This document shows, piece by piece, positions 1-9,266 of a stretch of DNA of 35,327 bases. This DNA is from Trueperaceae bacterium (lineage in GTDB: Bacteria; Deinococcota; Deinococci; Deinococcales; Trueperaceae). The stretch's first letter is position 1. Every line of letters starts with the position of its first letter. The stretch lies in NCBI GenBank assembly GCA_011390455.1, contig JAABSI010000023.1:1-35327 (forward strand). The letters are read 5' to 3'. The translations under genes and the position numbers were made by a program. A model generated the notes under the pieces. The model did no database searches, was not told the DNA's origin, and saw nothing but the letters and a program-made list of their open reading frames with translations.

Positions 1-1355
1 ACCAGGTTGTTCGCGCGCGCGAGGCGCGTGATCGAGTCGAGCAGGATCATCACGTGCCCGCCCTCCTCGACGATGCGGCGGGCGCGCTCGTGCACGAACT
101 CGGCGACGCGGATGTGGTTCGCGGGCGGTTCGTCGAAGGTGCTGGCGATGACCTCGACCCCGGTGACGCTCTCGCGGAAGTCGGTCACTTCCTCCGGGCG
201 CTCGTCGACGAGGAGCACGATCACCTGGATGTCCGGCTCGTTGGTCGTCACCGACTTGGCGATCGCCTTGAGGAGCGTGGTCTTGCCGGCCTTGGGCGGC
301 GCGACGATCAGCCCGCGCTGCCCACGCCCGATGGGCGCGAGCAGGTCGATCACGCGCGCCGACAGGTCCTCCTGGCTCGTCTCGAGCTGGATGCGCCGGT
401 CGGGGAAGGTCGGCACCAGGTCGTCGAAGCGCGGGCGCTTGGAGGCCTGGAAGGGATCGACGCCGTTCACGGCCTCGACCCGGATCAGGGTGCCGTAGCG
501 CTCGTTGTCGCGTGGGCGGCGCGCCTTGCCGAGGATGCGGTCGCCGGTGCGCAGTCGGAACTGCTTGATCAGGCCCGCGGAGACGATGACGTTGCGGGTG
601 TTGTGGTGCAGCAGCGACTCCTGCAGGAAGCCGTACCCGTCGCTCGAGATCTCGAGGAACCCCTGGACGATCCGAAGCCCCTCGCTCTCCGCCGCGCGCT
701 CGAGGATCGCGATCGCCAGGTCGTCCTTCTCCATCTGGCGGTACTCCTCGAGGCCGACCTCCTTCGCGAGCAGGTGCAGTTCCGGCAGGATCTTCCCTTG
801 CAGGTCGCGGAAGTTGAACCCACCCCGCCGGCTGCCCCCGCCGCGGCGGCCGCGGCGACCGCCGTCCCGACCGCCATCGCGGTCGCTGCCACTCTCCTGG
901 TCGCCACCGCCGCTCGCCGCATCGCGCCCGCCGTCGCGATCGCGGCCGCCGTCGCGATCGCGTCCGCCGCGTTCGTCGCCACCGCGCTCTTCGCGACCCC
1001 GGTCCGCGCTGCGCTGCTCCTCGCGACCGCGACCCTCGACGGCGTCGTCGCCGCCGCTCCGATCGCCCTCGTCGCTCGGGCGCTCCGCCACCGCGGCATC
1101 GGCGCCCCCCTCGGTCGCCGCCTCGTCGGCGGCCGCTTTGGCCGCGCTCTTGGGCGGCCGGCCGCGACGCGGCTTCGGCGCCGGTTCGGTCGCCTCGGCC
1201 GCCGGCTGAGGGGTCGATTCGGCCGCGGCCTCGCTCGGGGCGTCGCTCTTGCGCGGCCGACCCCGCCGTTTGGGCGTGGTCTCGACCGGCTCGGCTGCGA
1301 CGACCGGCTCAGCGGTGGCGGCGCCGTCGGGGTTCTTGCGGGGGCGTGGGCTCAT
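1..1355 (-). CDS. rho: Transcription termination factor Rho (3' end outside window)
   Basis: Hexameric RNA-dependent ATPase that ends transcription. About 451 codons are present and the gene runs off the left edge. Residues 1 to about 178 are low complexity: Ala/Pro/Glu/Lys-rich with RGRP-type patches, then an Arg/Asp/Gly-rich stretch with repeated RDRDGG units encoded by direct DNA repeats near 926-966. The Rho core begins near F180 (NFRDLQGKIL), followed by the RNA-binding cold-shock-like domain (DGYGFLQ) and the Walker A motif APPKAGKT (lysine 358). The window ends in the Walker B region (ILLDSITRLARANN). E. coli Rho has 419 residues, so the extra length is all at the N-terminus. The ATG at 1355 was chosen because GAGGAG lies just upstream and the reading frame is continuous with the core. 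A leader of about 250 nt separates it from the proposed promoter at 1615-1643. Identity is secure; only the start is slightly uncertain. Confidence 0.95.
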   Translation of the reverse strand, partial: MSPRPRKNPDGAATAEPVVAAEPVETTPKRRGRPRKSDAPSEAAAESTPQPAAEATEPAPKPRRGRPPKSAAKAAADEAATEGGADAAVAERPSDEGDRSGGDDAVEGRGREEQRSADRGREERGGDERGGRDRDGGRDRDGGRDAASGGGDQESGSDRDGGRDGGRRGRRGGGSRRGGFNFRDLQGKILPELHLLAKEVGLEEYRQMEKDDLAIAILERAAESEGLRIVQGFLEISSDGYGFLQESLLHHNTRNVIVSAGLIKQFRLRTGDRILGKARRPRDNERYGTLIRVEAVNGVDPFQASKRPRFDDLVPTFPDRRIQLETSQEDLSARVIDLLAPIGRGQRGLIVAPPKAGKTTLLKAIAKSVTTNEPDIQVIVLLVDERPEEVTDFRESVTGVEVIASTFDEPPANHIRVAEFVHERARRIVEEGGHVMILLDSITRLARANNL

Positions 1356-1582
1356 GATGCTCCTCGAGGAGGGACCGGGCGCCGCGGTACCGGAAGGTCA
1401 CGGTGCGGATACGCGCGGCCGCTGGGCGCCGGGCGGCGCCGAAGGGACGAACGGCCAGGAGCGTCGACGGAGCACGTCGTGAAGCCACAGCCACCCGGCA
1501 CGGACCCGCGGTCCAACTGAACGAGAACGCCTGGAGGCGCGACCGGCGACTTGTGCTGCGAAGGGGGGCAGGCGGCGGCGTC

Positions 1583-1612
1583 TTGACGCTCCTGGAGGCC
1601 GGCTGCTACGTT
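1583..1612 (+). promoter_or_regulatory. Probable sigma-A promoter of the ileS T-box leader
   Basis: TTGACG (1583-1588), an 18-bp spacer and an extended -10 element, TGC-TACGTT (1604-1612). Transcription would start near 1619, about 70 nt before the first helix of the T-box. It overlaps the start region of the rho promoter on the other strand. Confidence 0.5.
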
Positions 1613-1614
1613 GC

Positions 1615-1643
1615 ATCGTACACGCCGTCGCCGGCCCTGTAAA
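1615..1643 (-). promoter_or_regulatory. Probable sigma-A promoter of rho
   Basis: Read on the minus strand, TTTACA (1643-1638) is followed after exactly 17 bp by TACGAT (1620-1615). Transcription would start near 1608 and give a leader of about 250 nt before the rho ATG. Its -10 box lies 2 bp from the -10 box of the opposing ileS promoter. Confidence 0.55.
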
Positions 1644-1688
1644 GCCGCCGCGACGCGGCCCCTGCGGCGGGTCGACGGCGGGGCCCAG

Positions 1689-2010
1689 ACGGGAACGAGT
1701 ACGCGATCGCGAGCCCCCCCAGCGAGCCGGGGACGGTGCGAGCCCGGTGGTCGGCCGGTCGCGGAAGATCCTCCCCGAGCCCGTGCGCCCAACGCACCGC
1801 CCTCCATCAGGAGCGTCGGCGTCAGTAGGTGCACCGGTCGACGCCCGTCATCGCGTCGCCGCCTTCACGCACGCCCTTCGGGCGCGTCGTGGTGGCTCGA
1901 GGCCGGTCCATCGCGACCGGCGAAGTCGGGTGGTACCGCGCTCCCACGGCGCCCCGACGCGACCGCGCGGGGCACCGTCCCGCACCGATGCGCCGCGCGT
2001 GGCAGGGAGC
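1689..2010 (+). promoter_or_regulatory. T-box riboswitch of ileS, probably translational
   Basis: A tRNA-sensing leader. The T-box core GGGTGGTACCGCG is at 1928-1940; its TGGT would pair with the ACCA end of uncharged tRNA-Ile (discriminator A). Stem I: ACGGG (1689-1693) pairs with CCCGT (1780-1784), and CGCGATC (1702-1708) pairs with GGTCGCG (1757-1763). The internal loop between them holds AGTA (1698-1701) on one side and GAAG-ATC (1765-1770) on the other. ATC is an isoleucine codon and is the likely specifier. Stem I is short, as in reduced T-boxes. No U-tract terminator follows the core. Instead GCTCCC (1940-1945) can pair with GGGAGC (2005-2010), which contains the ileS Shine-Dalgarno. 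A further hairpin (1951-1956 with 1968-1973) lies between them. This points to control of translation initiation. The core motif is seen directly; the fold is my hand pairing. Confidence 0.87.
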
Positions 2011-2014
2011 CCCG

Positions 2015-5000
2015 ATGTCCGACCCGAGTCCGTCCGGTCCCGACCGCACCGACCTACCGTTCGAGCCCGTCCAGGCCGACGTTCGCTTCCCCGACCTGGA
2101 GCGCGAGATCCTCGCCTTCTGGCGCGCCGCCGACGTGTTCCGGGCGACGCTGAGCAAGGACGCCCCCAGGGGCAACTGGGTGTTCTACGAGGGCCCCCCC
2201 ACCGCGAACGGCAAGCCGGGCGTGCACCACGTGATCAGCCGCGCCTTCAAGGACCTGTTCCCGCGCTTCAAGACCATGCAGGGCTTCCACGTCACCCGCA
2301 AGGGGGGCTGGGACACCCATGGCCTGCCGGTCGAGATCGCCATCGAGCAGCGCCTCGGCTTCAAGAGCAAGCAGGAGGTCGAGGACTACGGCATCGCGGC
2401 CTTCAACGCCCTGTGCCGCGCCTACGTGTTCGAGAACATCCAGGACTGGAACGAGATGACCGAACGCATCGGGTACTGGGTCGACCTGGACGATGCGTAC
2501 GTCACCTACGACCCCGGGTACGTCGAGTCGTGCTGGTGGGTGATGAAGGAGCTGTGGGACCGCGGGCTGCTCACCGAGGATTACAAGGTCACGTGGCACT
2601 CGCCGTCCTCGAACACGACGCTCGCGTCGCACGAGGTCTCGCTCGGGTACCGCGAGGACGTCCCCGACCCCAGCATCTACCCCGCCTTCCCGGCCGTCGC
2701 CACGGACCTCGCCGCCCGCGGGCTGCCGGTCGCGCCCGATGCCGACGTCGCCTTCCTGGCGTGGACCACGACGCCCTGGACGCTCGCCGCGAACACCGGA
2801 CTGGCGGTCCTCCCCGACGCCACGTACGCGCTGGTGCGCGGACCGGCGCGCAAGGCCACGCCGGACGGCGCCACGCGTGCGTTCCTCCTGGCCGAAGCGC
2901 TGGTCGGCACGGTCTTCGACGGCGTCCCCCACGAGGTCCTCGCCACCTGCCCCGGCAGCGATCTGGTCGGGGCCCGGTACCAACCCCTGCTGCGCGGCCG
3001 CCCCGACGAGGCCGACGCCCCCGACCTGGTCGGCTGGCGGGTCGTGGCCGACGACTTCGTCACGCTCGACGACGGCACCGGGATCGTGCACCTCGCCCCG
3101 GCGTACGGCGACCTGGAGGTCGGCCGACGGCACGGGTTACCGACGCGCTGGTCGGTGGACCTCACCGGCCACGTGATGCCCGAGGTCGCGCTCGAAGGCG
3201 CGCCGGAGGGCGCCGGCCCGTACGCCGGGACCTGGTTCAAGGACGCGGACGCTGCGATCATCGCGGACCTGGAGGCGGCCGGGGCGATGTACCACCACGC
3301 CACCATCCGGCACACGTACCCGTTCAACTGGCGCGACGGCGTGCCGCTGATGAACGTCGCGAAGAAGAGCTGGTACATCCGCACCAGCCACCTCAAGGAC
3401 CGGCTGCTCGCGACCAACGACCAGATCGGCTGGCACCCGGACCACGTCCGCACCGGGCGCTTCGGCAAATGGCTCGAGAACAACGTCGACTGGGCGCTCT
3501 CGCGCGAGCGCTACTGGGGTGCGCCGATGCCCGTGTGGCGGGCCGAGGACGGCGACACGATCGTCGTCGGCAGCGTCGCCGAGCTGTCGACGCTCGCGGG
3601 CCGCGACCTCACCGGGCTCGACCTGCACCGCCCCGCGGTCGACGACGTCGTGCTCACGCAGCGCGGCAAGACCTTCCGGCGGGTGCCCTACACGGTGGAC
3701 GTCTGGTTCGAGTCCGGCGCGATGCCCTACGCCCAGTGGCACTACCGCGGCGCGGACTCGCCCGAGGGGGCCGCCGAAGCGCTCGCGAACCACTTCCCCG
3801 CCGACTACATCTGCGAGGCGATCGACCAGACCCGCGGCTGGTTCTACAGCCTCCACGCACTCGGCACGCTGCTCACCGACGCCGGCGACGAGGGCCGCGC
3901 GCCCGGGCCGCTGCACCACCTCGCCGGCACGACGAGCGCCTTCAAGAACGTGATCGTCCTGGGCCACATCGTCGACGAGCAGGGCGAGAAGATGTCGAAG
4001 TCCAAGGGCAACGTGGTCGACCCCTGGACCGTGCTGAACGCTCAGGGCGCCGACGCGTTGCGCTGGTACCTGTTCGCCTCGAGCCCGCCCGAAGCCACCA
4101 AACGCTTCTCGCAGGGGCTGGTCGAGGAGACGCTGCGCGACGTGTTCATGACCCTCTGGAACACCTACGCCTTCTTCGTGATGTACGCCAACCTCGACCG
4201 CCCCGATCTGGGGGCGGCGCCGCCACCTGCGGAGCGACCGCTCATGGACCGCTGGCTGCACGCGCGCGTGCACGCCCTCGTGCGCGACGTGACCGCCGAC
4301 CTCGAGGGCTTCGACGCCACGGGCGCCGCGCGCCGCATCCGCGACGTCGTGGTGGACGAGATCTCGAACTGGTACGTGCGCCGCAACCGGCGCCGCTTCT
4401 GGAAGGGCGACGGCGCCGCCGACGCGCTCGCCGCCTACGCGACGCTGCACGAAGCGCTCGTGACCGTCGCGAAGACCATGGCGCCGCTCGCGCCCTTCGT
4501 CTCCGAGGCGCTCTACCGCAACCTGGTCGCACGCCGCGACCCGGCGGCCCCGGCCAGCGTCCACTTGTGCGCATGGCCCGAGGCCGACGCGGCGGCGATC
4601 GACGAGGCGCTGCTGCGCGACATGCGCACGCTCCAGCGGATCGTCGAGCTGGGCCGCGCCGCGCGCGCGGCGTCGGGCCACAAGGTGCGGCAGCCGCTGC
4701 CCGAGGTCCTGGTGCGGGTGCCGAACGCCAGCGACCTGGAGGGCCTGAAGCGGCTCGAGGACGCACTGCGCGACGAGCTGAACGTCAAGGCCGTGCGCTA
4801 CCTCGAGCCGACGGCCGCCTTCGTCGACTACGCCGTCAAACCGAACCTGCCGGTGGTCGGCCGGAGGCTCGGCAAGCGGATCCCCGAGATCCGCGCGGCG
4901 CTCGCGACGATCGACGGGCGCGCCGTGGCGGCGGCGGTCGCGGAGGGGCGGCCCTTCGAGCTCGACCTCGAGGGCGGCGCGGTCGCGCTCGCGCCCGACG

Positions 5001-5362
5001 AGCTGCTGCTCGACGCGCGCAGCCCGGACGGCTACGCGGCGGTCGAGGAGAAGGGGTACCTCGCCGCGCTGCGCACCGAGCTCACGCCCGAGTTGCGCCG
5101 CGAGGGTCTGATGCGCGACGCGGTGCGCTTGGTCCAAGACGCCCGCAAGCAGGCGGGCCTGGAGGTGTCGGACCGGATCGCGCTGGCGCTCGCGGCCGAG
5201 GGGGCGGAAGCCGCCGAAGCGCTCGCCGAACACCGCGCCGCGCTCGCCGCCGAGGTGCTGGCCACCGACGTGCGCGAGGGCGACCTCGAGGGGGAGGCGT
5301 TCCGGATCTCGACCGAGCTCGGAGGGAGCCCGCTGAGCATCGCCCTGCGGCGCGTCGACTGA
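2015..5362 (+). CDS. ileS: Isoleucyl-tRNA synthetase, long Thermus-like type
   Basis: Class I aminoacyl-tRNA synthetase charging tRNA-Ile, 1115 residues. The HIGH-type motif is GVHH (69-72) within PTANGKPGVHH, and KMSKS is at 659-663. Between them lie the CP1 editing domain and WFESG. The C-terminal third is the anticodon-binding region. The long type with FYEGPPTANG resembles Thermus and eukaryotic-type (IleS2) enzymes. The CxxC zinc ligands of the Thermus protein are absent in both expected places: the first slot reads HSPSSN (195-200) and the second VLTQRGK (546-552). The ATG at 2015 was chosen over an in-frame ATG at 1829 because AGGGAG (2004-2009) sits 5 nt before it and the upstream extension would run through the T-box. 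Translation is likely controlled by that T-box. Confidence 0.97.
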   Translation: MSDPSPSGPDRTDLPFEPVQADVRFPDLEREILAFWRAADVFRATLSKDAPRGNWVFYEGPPTANGKPGVHHVISRAFKDLFPRFKTMQGFHVTRKGGWDTHGLPVEIAIEQRLGFKSKQEVEDYGIAAFNALCRAYVFENIQDWNEMTERIGYWVDLDDAYVTYDPGYVESCWWVMKELWDRGLLTEDYKVTWHSPSSNTTLASHEVSLGYREDVPDPSIYPAFPAVATDLAARGLPVAPDADVAFLAWTTTPWTLAANTGLAVLPDATYALVRGPARKATPDGATRAFLLAEALVGTVFDGVPHEVLATCPGSDLVGARYQPLLRGRPDEADAPDLVGWRVVADDFVTLDDGTGIVHLAPAYGDLEVGRRHGLPTRWSVDLTGHVMPEVALEGAPEGAGPYAGTWFKDADAAIIADLEAAGAMYHHATIRHTYPFNWRDGVPLMNVAKKSWYIRTSHLKDRLLATNDQIGWHPDHVRTGRFGKWLENNVDWALSRERYWGAPMPVWRAEDGDTIVVGSVAELSTLAGRDLTGLDLHRPAVDDVVLTQRGKTFRRVPYTVDVWFESGAMPYAQWHYRGADSPEGAAEALANHFPADYICEAIDQTRGWFYSLHALGTLLTDAGDEGRAPGPLHHLAGTTSAFKNVIVLGHIVDEQGEKMSKSKGNVVDPWTVLNAQGADALRWYLFASSPPEATKRFSQGLVEETLRDVFMTLWNTYAFFVMYANLDRPDLGAAPPPAERPLMDRWLHARVHALVRDVTADLEGFDATGAARRIRDVVVDEISNWYVRRNRRRFWKGDGAADALAAYATLHEALVTVAKTMAPLAPFVSEALYRNLVARRDPAAPASVHLCAWPEADAAAIDEALLRDMRTLQRIVELGRAARAASGHKVRQPLPEVLVRVPNASDLEGLKRLEDALRDELNVKAVRYLEPTAAFVDYAVKPNLPVVGRRLGKRIPEIRAALATIDGRAVAAAVAEGRPFELDLEGGAVALAPDELLLDARSPDGYAAVEEKGYLAALRTELTPELRREGLMRDAVRLVQDARKQAGLEVSDRIALALAAEGAEAAEALAEHRAALAAEVLATDVREGDLEGEAFRISTELGGSPLSIALRRVD

Positions 5363-5388
5363 AGCCGTCGACCGGATCGGGCCGGTCG

Positions 5389-5418
5389 CGTGCCCTGCCC
5401 GACCCGCCGGGCACGTTT
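5389..5418 (+). terminator. Possible terminator after ileS
   Basis: CGTGCCC (5389-5395) can pair with GGGCACG (5409-5415) around a 13-nt loop, followed by only three T. A second small stem, ACCGG/CCGGT, lies just before it at 5371-5386. Weak evidence beyond the position between two genes. Confidence 0.35.
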
Positions 5419-5444
5419 GGGACGGGACGGAAGGGTCGGTGCGG

Positions 5445-6503
<1,059 letters not shown>

Positions 6504-6511
6504 GGTAGAAC

Positions 6512-7708
6512 GTGCCCGCGTTCCCCACGCTCGACGGAGCGCCGCTCGACGGCAAGCGGGTGTTCGTCCGCGTCGATCTCAACGTCCCCCTAAAGGGGGG
6601 CGTGATCGGCGACGACACCCGCATCCGGGCGACGCTGCCCACCCTCAACGAACTGCTGGAGCGTGGCTGCACGCTCGTGCTCGCCAGCCACCTCGGCCGC
6701 CCCAAGGGTCCGGACGACGCGGCGCGGCTCGCGCCGGTCGCCGCGCGCCTGGGTGAGCTGCTCGGCCGCGAGGTCCGCTACCTCGCCACCGACGGCCCCG
6801 CGGCGCCGGAACAGGCGGCGTTCGTCGCCGATGCGCCCGAAGGTTCGGTCACGCTGCTCGAGAACACCCGCTTCGACCCGCGCGAGACCAAGAACGACGC
6901 GGCGCTGGCGCGCGTCCTGGCCGGCTACGCCGACGCCTTCGTCAACGACGCCTTCGGCGCCGCCCACCGGGCGCACGCCAGCACCGAGGGGATCGCGCGG
7001 CTGCTGCCCTCGGTCGCGGGGCGCCTCATGGAGCGCGAGCTCGAGGTCCTCGGCGGCCTCGTCGACGCCCCGGAGCGGCCGTTCGTGGTCGTGCTCGGCG
7101 GCGCCAAGGTCTCCGACAAGCTCGGCGTCATCGAGCGCCTGCTCGACGTGGCCGACTCGCTGGTGATCGGCGGCGCGATGGCCTTCACCTTCGTCAAGGC
7201 CCAGGGGGGACGCGTCGGCGGTTCGCTCGTCGAAGACGACCTGCTCGACCTGGCCCGCCAACTGCTCGCGAAGGCCGAGGCGCGCAAGGTGCCGATCGTC
7301 CTCCCGGTGGACACCCACTGCGCCGAAGAGGTCAAGCCCGGCGTGGAGACCAGCGTGCATCCGACGGACGCGATCCCTGACGATCTCAAGGGCTTCGACA
7401 TCGGACCCAAGGCCATCGCCGACTTCCGCGACGCGCTCGCCGGCGCCGCCACGATCCTGTGGAACGGGCCGCTGGGCGTGTTCGAGGTGCCGCCGTTCGA
7501 CGCGGGCACGCGCGCGATCGCCGAAGCGGTCGCCGCCTCGGGCTCGATGAGCGTCGTGGGCGGCGGGGACTCGGTCTCCGCCATCACCAAGGCCGGCCTG
7601 GCCGACCGCATCGAGCACGTCAGCACCGGCGGCGGCGCCTCGCTCGAGTACCTGGAGGGGCGCACGCTCCCGGGCGTCGCCGCGCTCGGCGCGGTGCCTT
7701 GGGCCTGA
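6512..7708 (+). CDS. pgk: Phosphoglycerate kinase
   Basis: Transfers phosphate from 1,3-bisphosphoglycerate to ADP; 398 residues. RVDLNVPLKGG (Asp22) and ASHLGRPKG are in the N-terminal substrate domain. GGAKVSDKLGVIE, WNGPLGVFE and the C-terminal nucleotide-binding GGGDSVSAITKAG with STGGGASLEYLEG are all present. It starts with GTG at 6512; GAGGT overlapping the gap stop codon serves as ribosome-binding site. The end overlaps the next gene by about 10 nt, so translation of that gene is probably coupled to pgk. Confidence 0.98.
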   Translation: MPAFPTLDGAPLDGKRVFVRVDLNVPLKGGVIGDDTRIRATLPTLNELLERGCTLVLASHLGRPKGPDDAARLAPVAARLGELLGREVRYLATDGPAAPEQAAFVADAPEGSVTLLENTRFDPRETKNDAALARVLAGYADAFVNDAFGAAHRAHASTEGIARLLPSVAGRLMERELEVLGGLVDAPERPFVVVLGGAKVSDKLGVIERLLDVADSLVIGGAMAFTFVKAQGGRVGGSLVEDDLLDLARQLLAKAEARKVPIVLPVDTHCAEEVKPGVETSVHPTDAIPDDLKGFDIGPKAIADFRDALAGAATILWNGPLGVFEVPPFDAGTRAIAEAVAASGSMSVVGGGDSVSAITKAGLADRIEHVSTGGGASLEYLEGRTLPGVAALGAVPWA

Positions 7709-8379
7709 ACGCTTCTTCACGGGCCGCCACCGCCGTCCGCGGCGATCGCTGGCTCGAGCTCGATCCGCTGCGCGCGCCGGCGTCGTGGGGCATCGCCCCC
7801 ACGGCGCCGGTCCGCGCCAACCTGACCGGCGATTACACCTACCTCACCCACGGGTACTACGCCTCGCTCGACGCCGAGCAGCGCGGCGAGACCGTCGTGC
7901 CCACCGCCGCCGAGTGCCTCGACGCGTACGTGGTACCGATCGCCCTGGAGGTGGCTCGACGCGCCGGCTTGCCGGTGCCGGACGCCCAGTTGGTGACCGA
8001 CCGCTGGCCGGCGCCCCCACTGCTCGCGTACCCCGTCAACCCGTTCTCGAGCCGCGGCGAACTGCTCGCCGACGCGGCGGCGATCGCCTCGCGCCGCAAC
8101 GGACTGACCTACACCGGCAAGTACCCGGTGCTGTGCCAGGCGCTTCCCGACGACTGCCGCATCGACGTCGTGCGGATCGTCCTGGGGACGACCCCGGTCG
8201 CCGAGTACGCGACCTTCGCGGCCGACGTCTGGGCCGCCTTCCGCATCCCGCTGATGAAGGTGCGCGTCATCGTCTCGCGCGACGCCTACCACTTCTCCGG
8301 CATCGAGCCGCTCCCCTACAAGGCGCTCACCGCCGACGAACGGCGCGTGCTCGAGGAGGCGGGCTCGTGGCGCGGCTAG
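7699..8379 (+). CDS. Stand-alone RLAN-like protein (RimK-like ATP-grasp partner)
   Basis: 226 residues from the TTG at 7699. The central part (ANLTGDYTYLTHGYYASL, then DAEQRGETVVP, later YPVLCQ and PLMKVRVIVS) resembles the RLAN domain that in proteobacterial RimK-family proteins is fused in front of an ATP-grasp domain, where the matching text is of the type Y-x-S-x-GYYVSLLAEARGH. The ATP-grasp gene follows at once, overlapping by 13 nt. A fused protein therefore seems to be split here into two genes. No ATG or GTG is available in frame near the start. TTG 7699 overlaps the pgk end and has no clear Shine-Dalgarno; CTG 7705 is the only close alternative. No signal peptide. Function is inferred from the family: making or steering a peptide-bond-forming ligase. 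Assignment is by pattern memory, not by search. Confidence 0.7.
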   Translation: MGLNASSRAATAVRGDRWLELDPLRAPASWGIAPTAPVRANLTGDYTYLTHGYYASLDAEQRGETVVPTAAECLDAYVVPIALEVARRAGLPVPDAQLVTDRWPAPPLLAYPVNPFSSRGELLADAAAIASRRNGLTYTGKYPVLCQALPDDCRIDVVRIVLGTTPVAEYATFAADVWAAFRIPLMKVRVIVSRDAYHFSGIEPLPYKALTADERRVLEEAGSWRG

Positions 8380-9266
8380 CGATCTTCACGGAGCGCTACA
8401 CGATCCGCTCCGCGGTCGAGTTGACCGCCCTGACCAACTTTCGGCTCGCCGCCTTCGAGCTCGGGCACGAGCTCGACTTCGTCTTCAAGAACGAGCTCAA
8501 GTACCTCGCCCAGTACGACGCGGTCCTCATCCGCTCGCTCACCGACCCGCTCAACACCTCCTACGTGGTGGCGCGGTGGGCCGAGCTCATGGGCAAGCGC
8601 GTCCTCGACACGTCCGAGGCGATCCGCGTCTGCTGCGACAAGGTGAACATGTACCGGCGGCTGCAGCTCGCGAACGTGCCGCTCCCGGAGACGCGCTTCC
8701 TCGACGAGAAATCGGTGACCACCGCCGACGCGGCTGCGCTGTTCGAGCAGCTCGGGACGCCGCTCGTGCTCAAAGCGCCCAACTCGTCGTTCTCGGCGTA
8801 CGTCGACAAGGCCACCACGCCCGAGGAGTTCGTGCGGGTGGGCAAACGCTTCCTGCGGCGCGCCGACCGCATCGTGGTGCAGCAGTACCTGCCGTCCGCC
8901 TTCGACTGGCGGGTGATCACCTTGCACGGCAAGGTGCTCGCGGTGGTCGAGTACCGCTTCGCCGCCGACCGCTGGAAGGTGATGCAGCGCGGCGGCGAGG
9001 GCGAAGCCGCGGTCACCCGGGGCATCCCGCGCGACGAGGCCCCCGAGAAGCTGATCGCCGTGGCGCTCGCCGCCTCGAACGCGATCTCGAACAGCCTCCA
9101 CGGCGTCGACCTCAAGGAGATCGACGGCGAGTTCACCGTCATCGAGGTGAACGACAACCCGACGATCGCCGCCACCGAGGAGGACCAGGCGAACCCGGAG
9201 ATCTACACCGAGGTGGTGCGGTACCTGGCCGAGGGCCCCTCGGCGCTCGCTCACCTGGTCGGCTGA
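8367..9266 (+). CDS. RimK-like ATP-grasp ligase
   Basis: 299 residues. ATP-grasp enzymes join a carboxylate to an amine through an acyl phosphate. A RimK-type pre-ATP-grasp domain (LAIFTERYTIRSAVEL) spans about 1-90, followed by the nucleotide-binding part (GTPLVLKAPNSSFSAYVDK), the hinge and base-binding part (VVQQYLPSAFDWRVITLHGK), and the metal-binding end DLKEIDGEFTVIEVNDNPT. The E, N and surrounding residues expected for Mg binding are present. The GTG at 8367 is 7 nt after GAGGAGG (8353-8359) and overlaps the RLAN-like gene. The 3' end overlaps the convergent GNAT/C39 gene by 16 nt. The substrate is unknown; glutamate or another amino acid added to a peptide or metabolite is the family guess. 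Confidence 0.9.
   Translation: MARLAIFTERYTIRSAVELTALTNFRLAAFELGHELDFVFKNELKYLAQYDAVLIRSLTDPLNTSYVVARWAELMGKRVLDTSEAIRVCCDKVNMYRRLQLANVPLPETRFLDEKSVTTADAAALFEQLGTPLVLKAPNSSFSAYVDKATTPEEFVRVGKRFLRRADRIVVQQYLPSAFDWRVITLHGKVLAVVEYRFAADRWKVMQRGGEGEAAVTRGIPRDEAPEKLIAVALAASNAISNSLHGVDLKEIDGEFTVIEVNDNPTIAATEEDQANPEIYTEVVRYLAEGPSALAHLVG

Noticed and set aside
54..1520. Long plus-strand reading frame opposite rho
   Set aside because: The minus strand encodes clear Rho motifs; in such GC-rich DNA opposite frames stay open by chance. The product is repetitive Ala/Arg text without motifs.
1951..1973. Intrinsic terminator in the ileS leader
   Set aside because: The GCCCCG/CGGGGC hairpin has no following T-run; it lies within a translational T-box layout.
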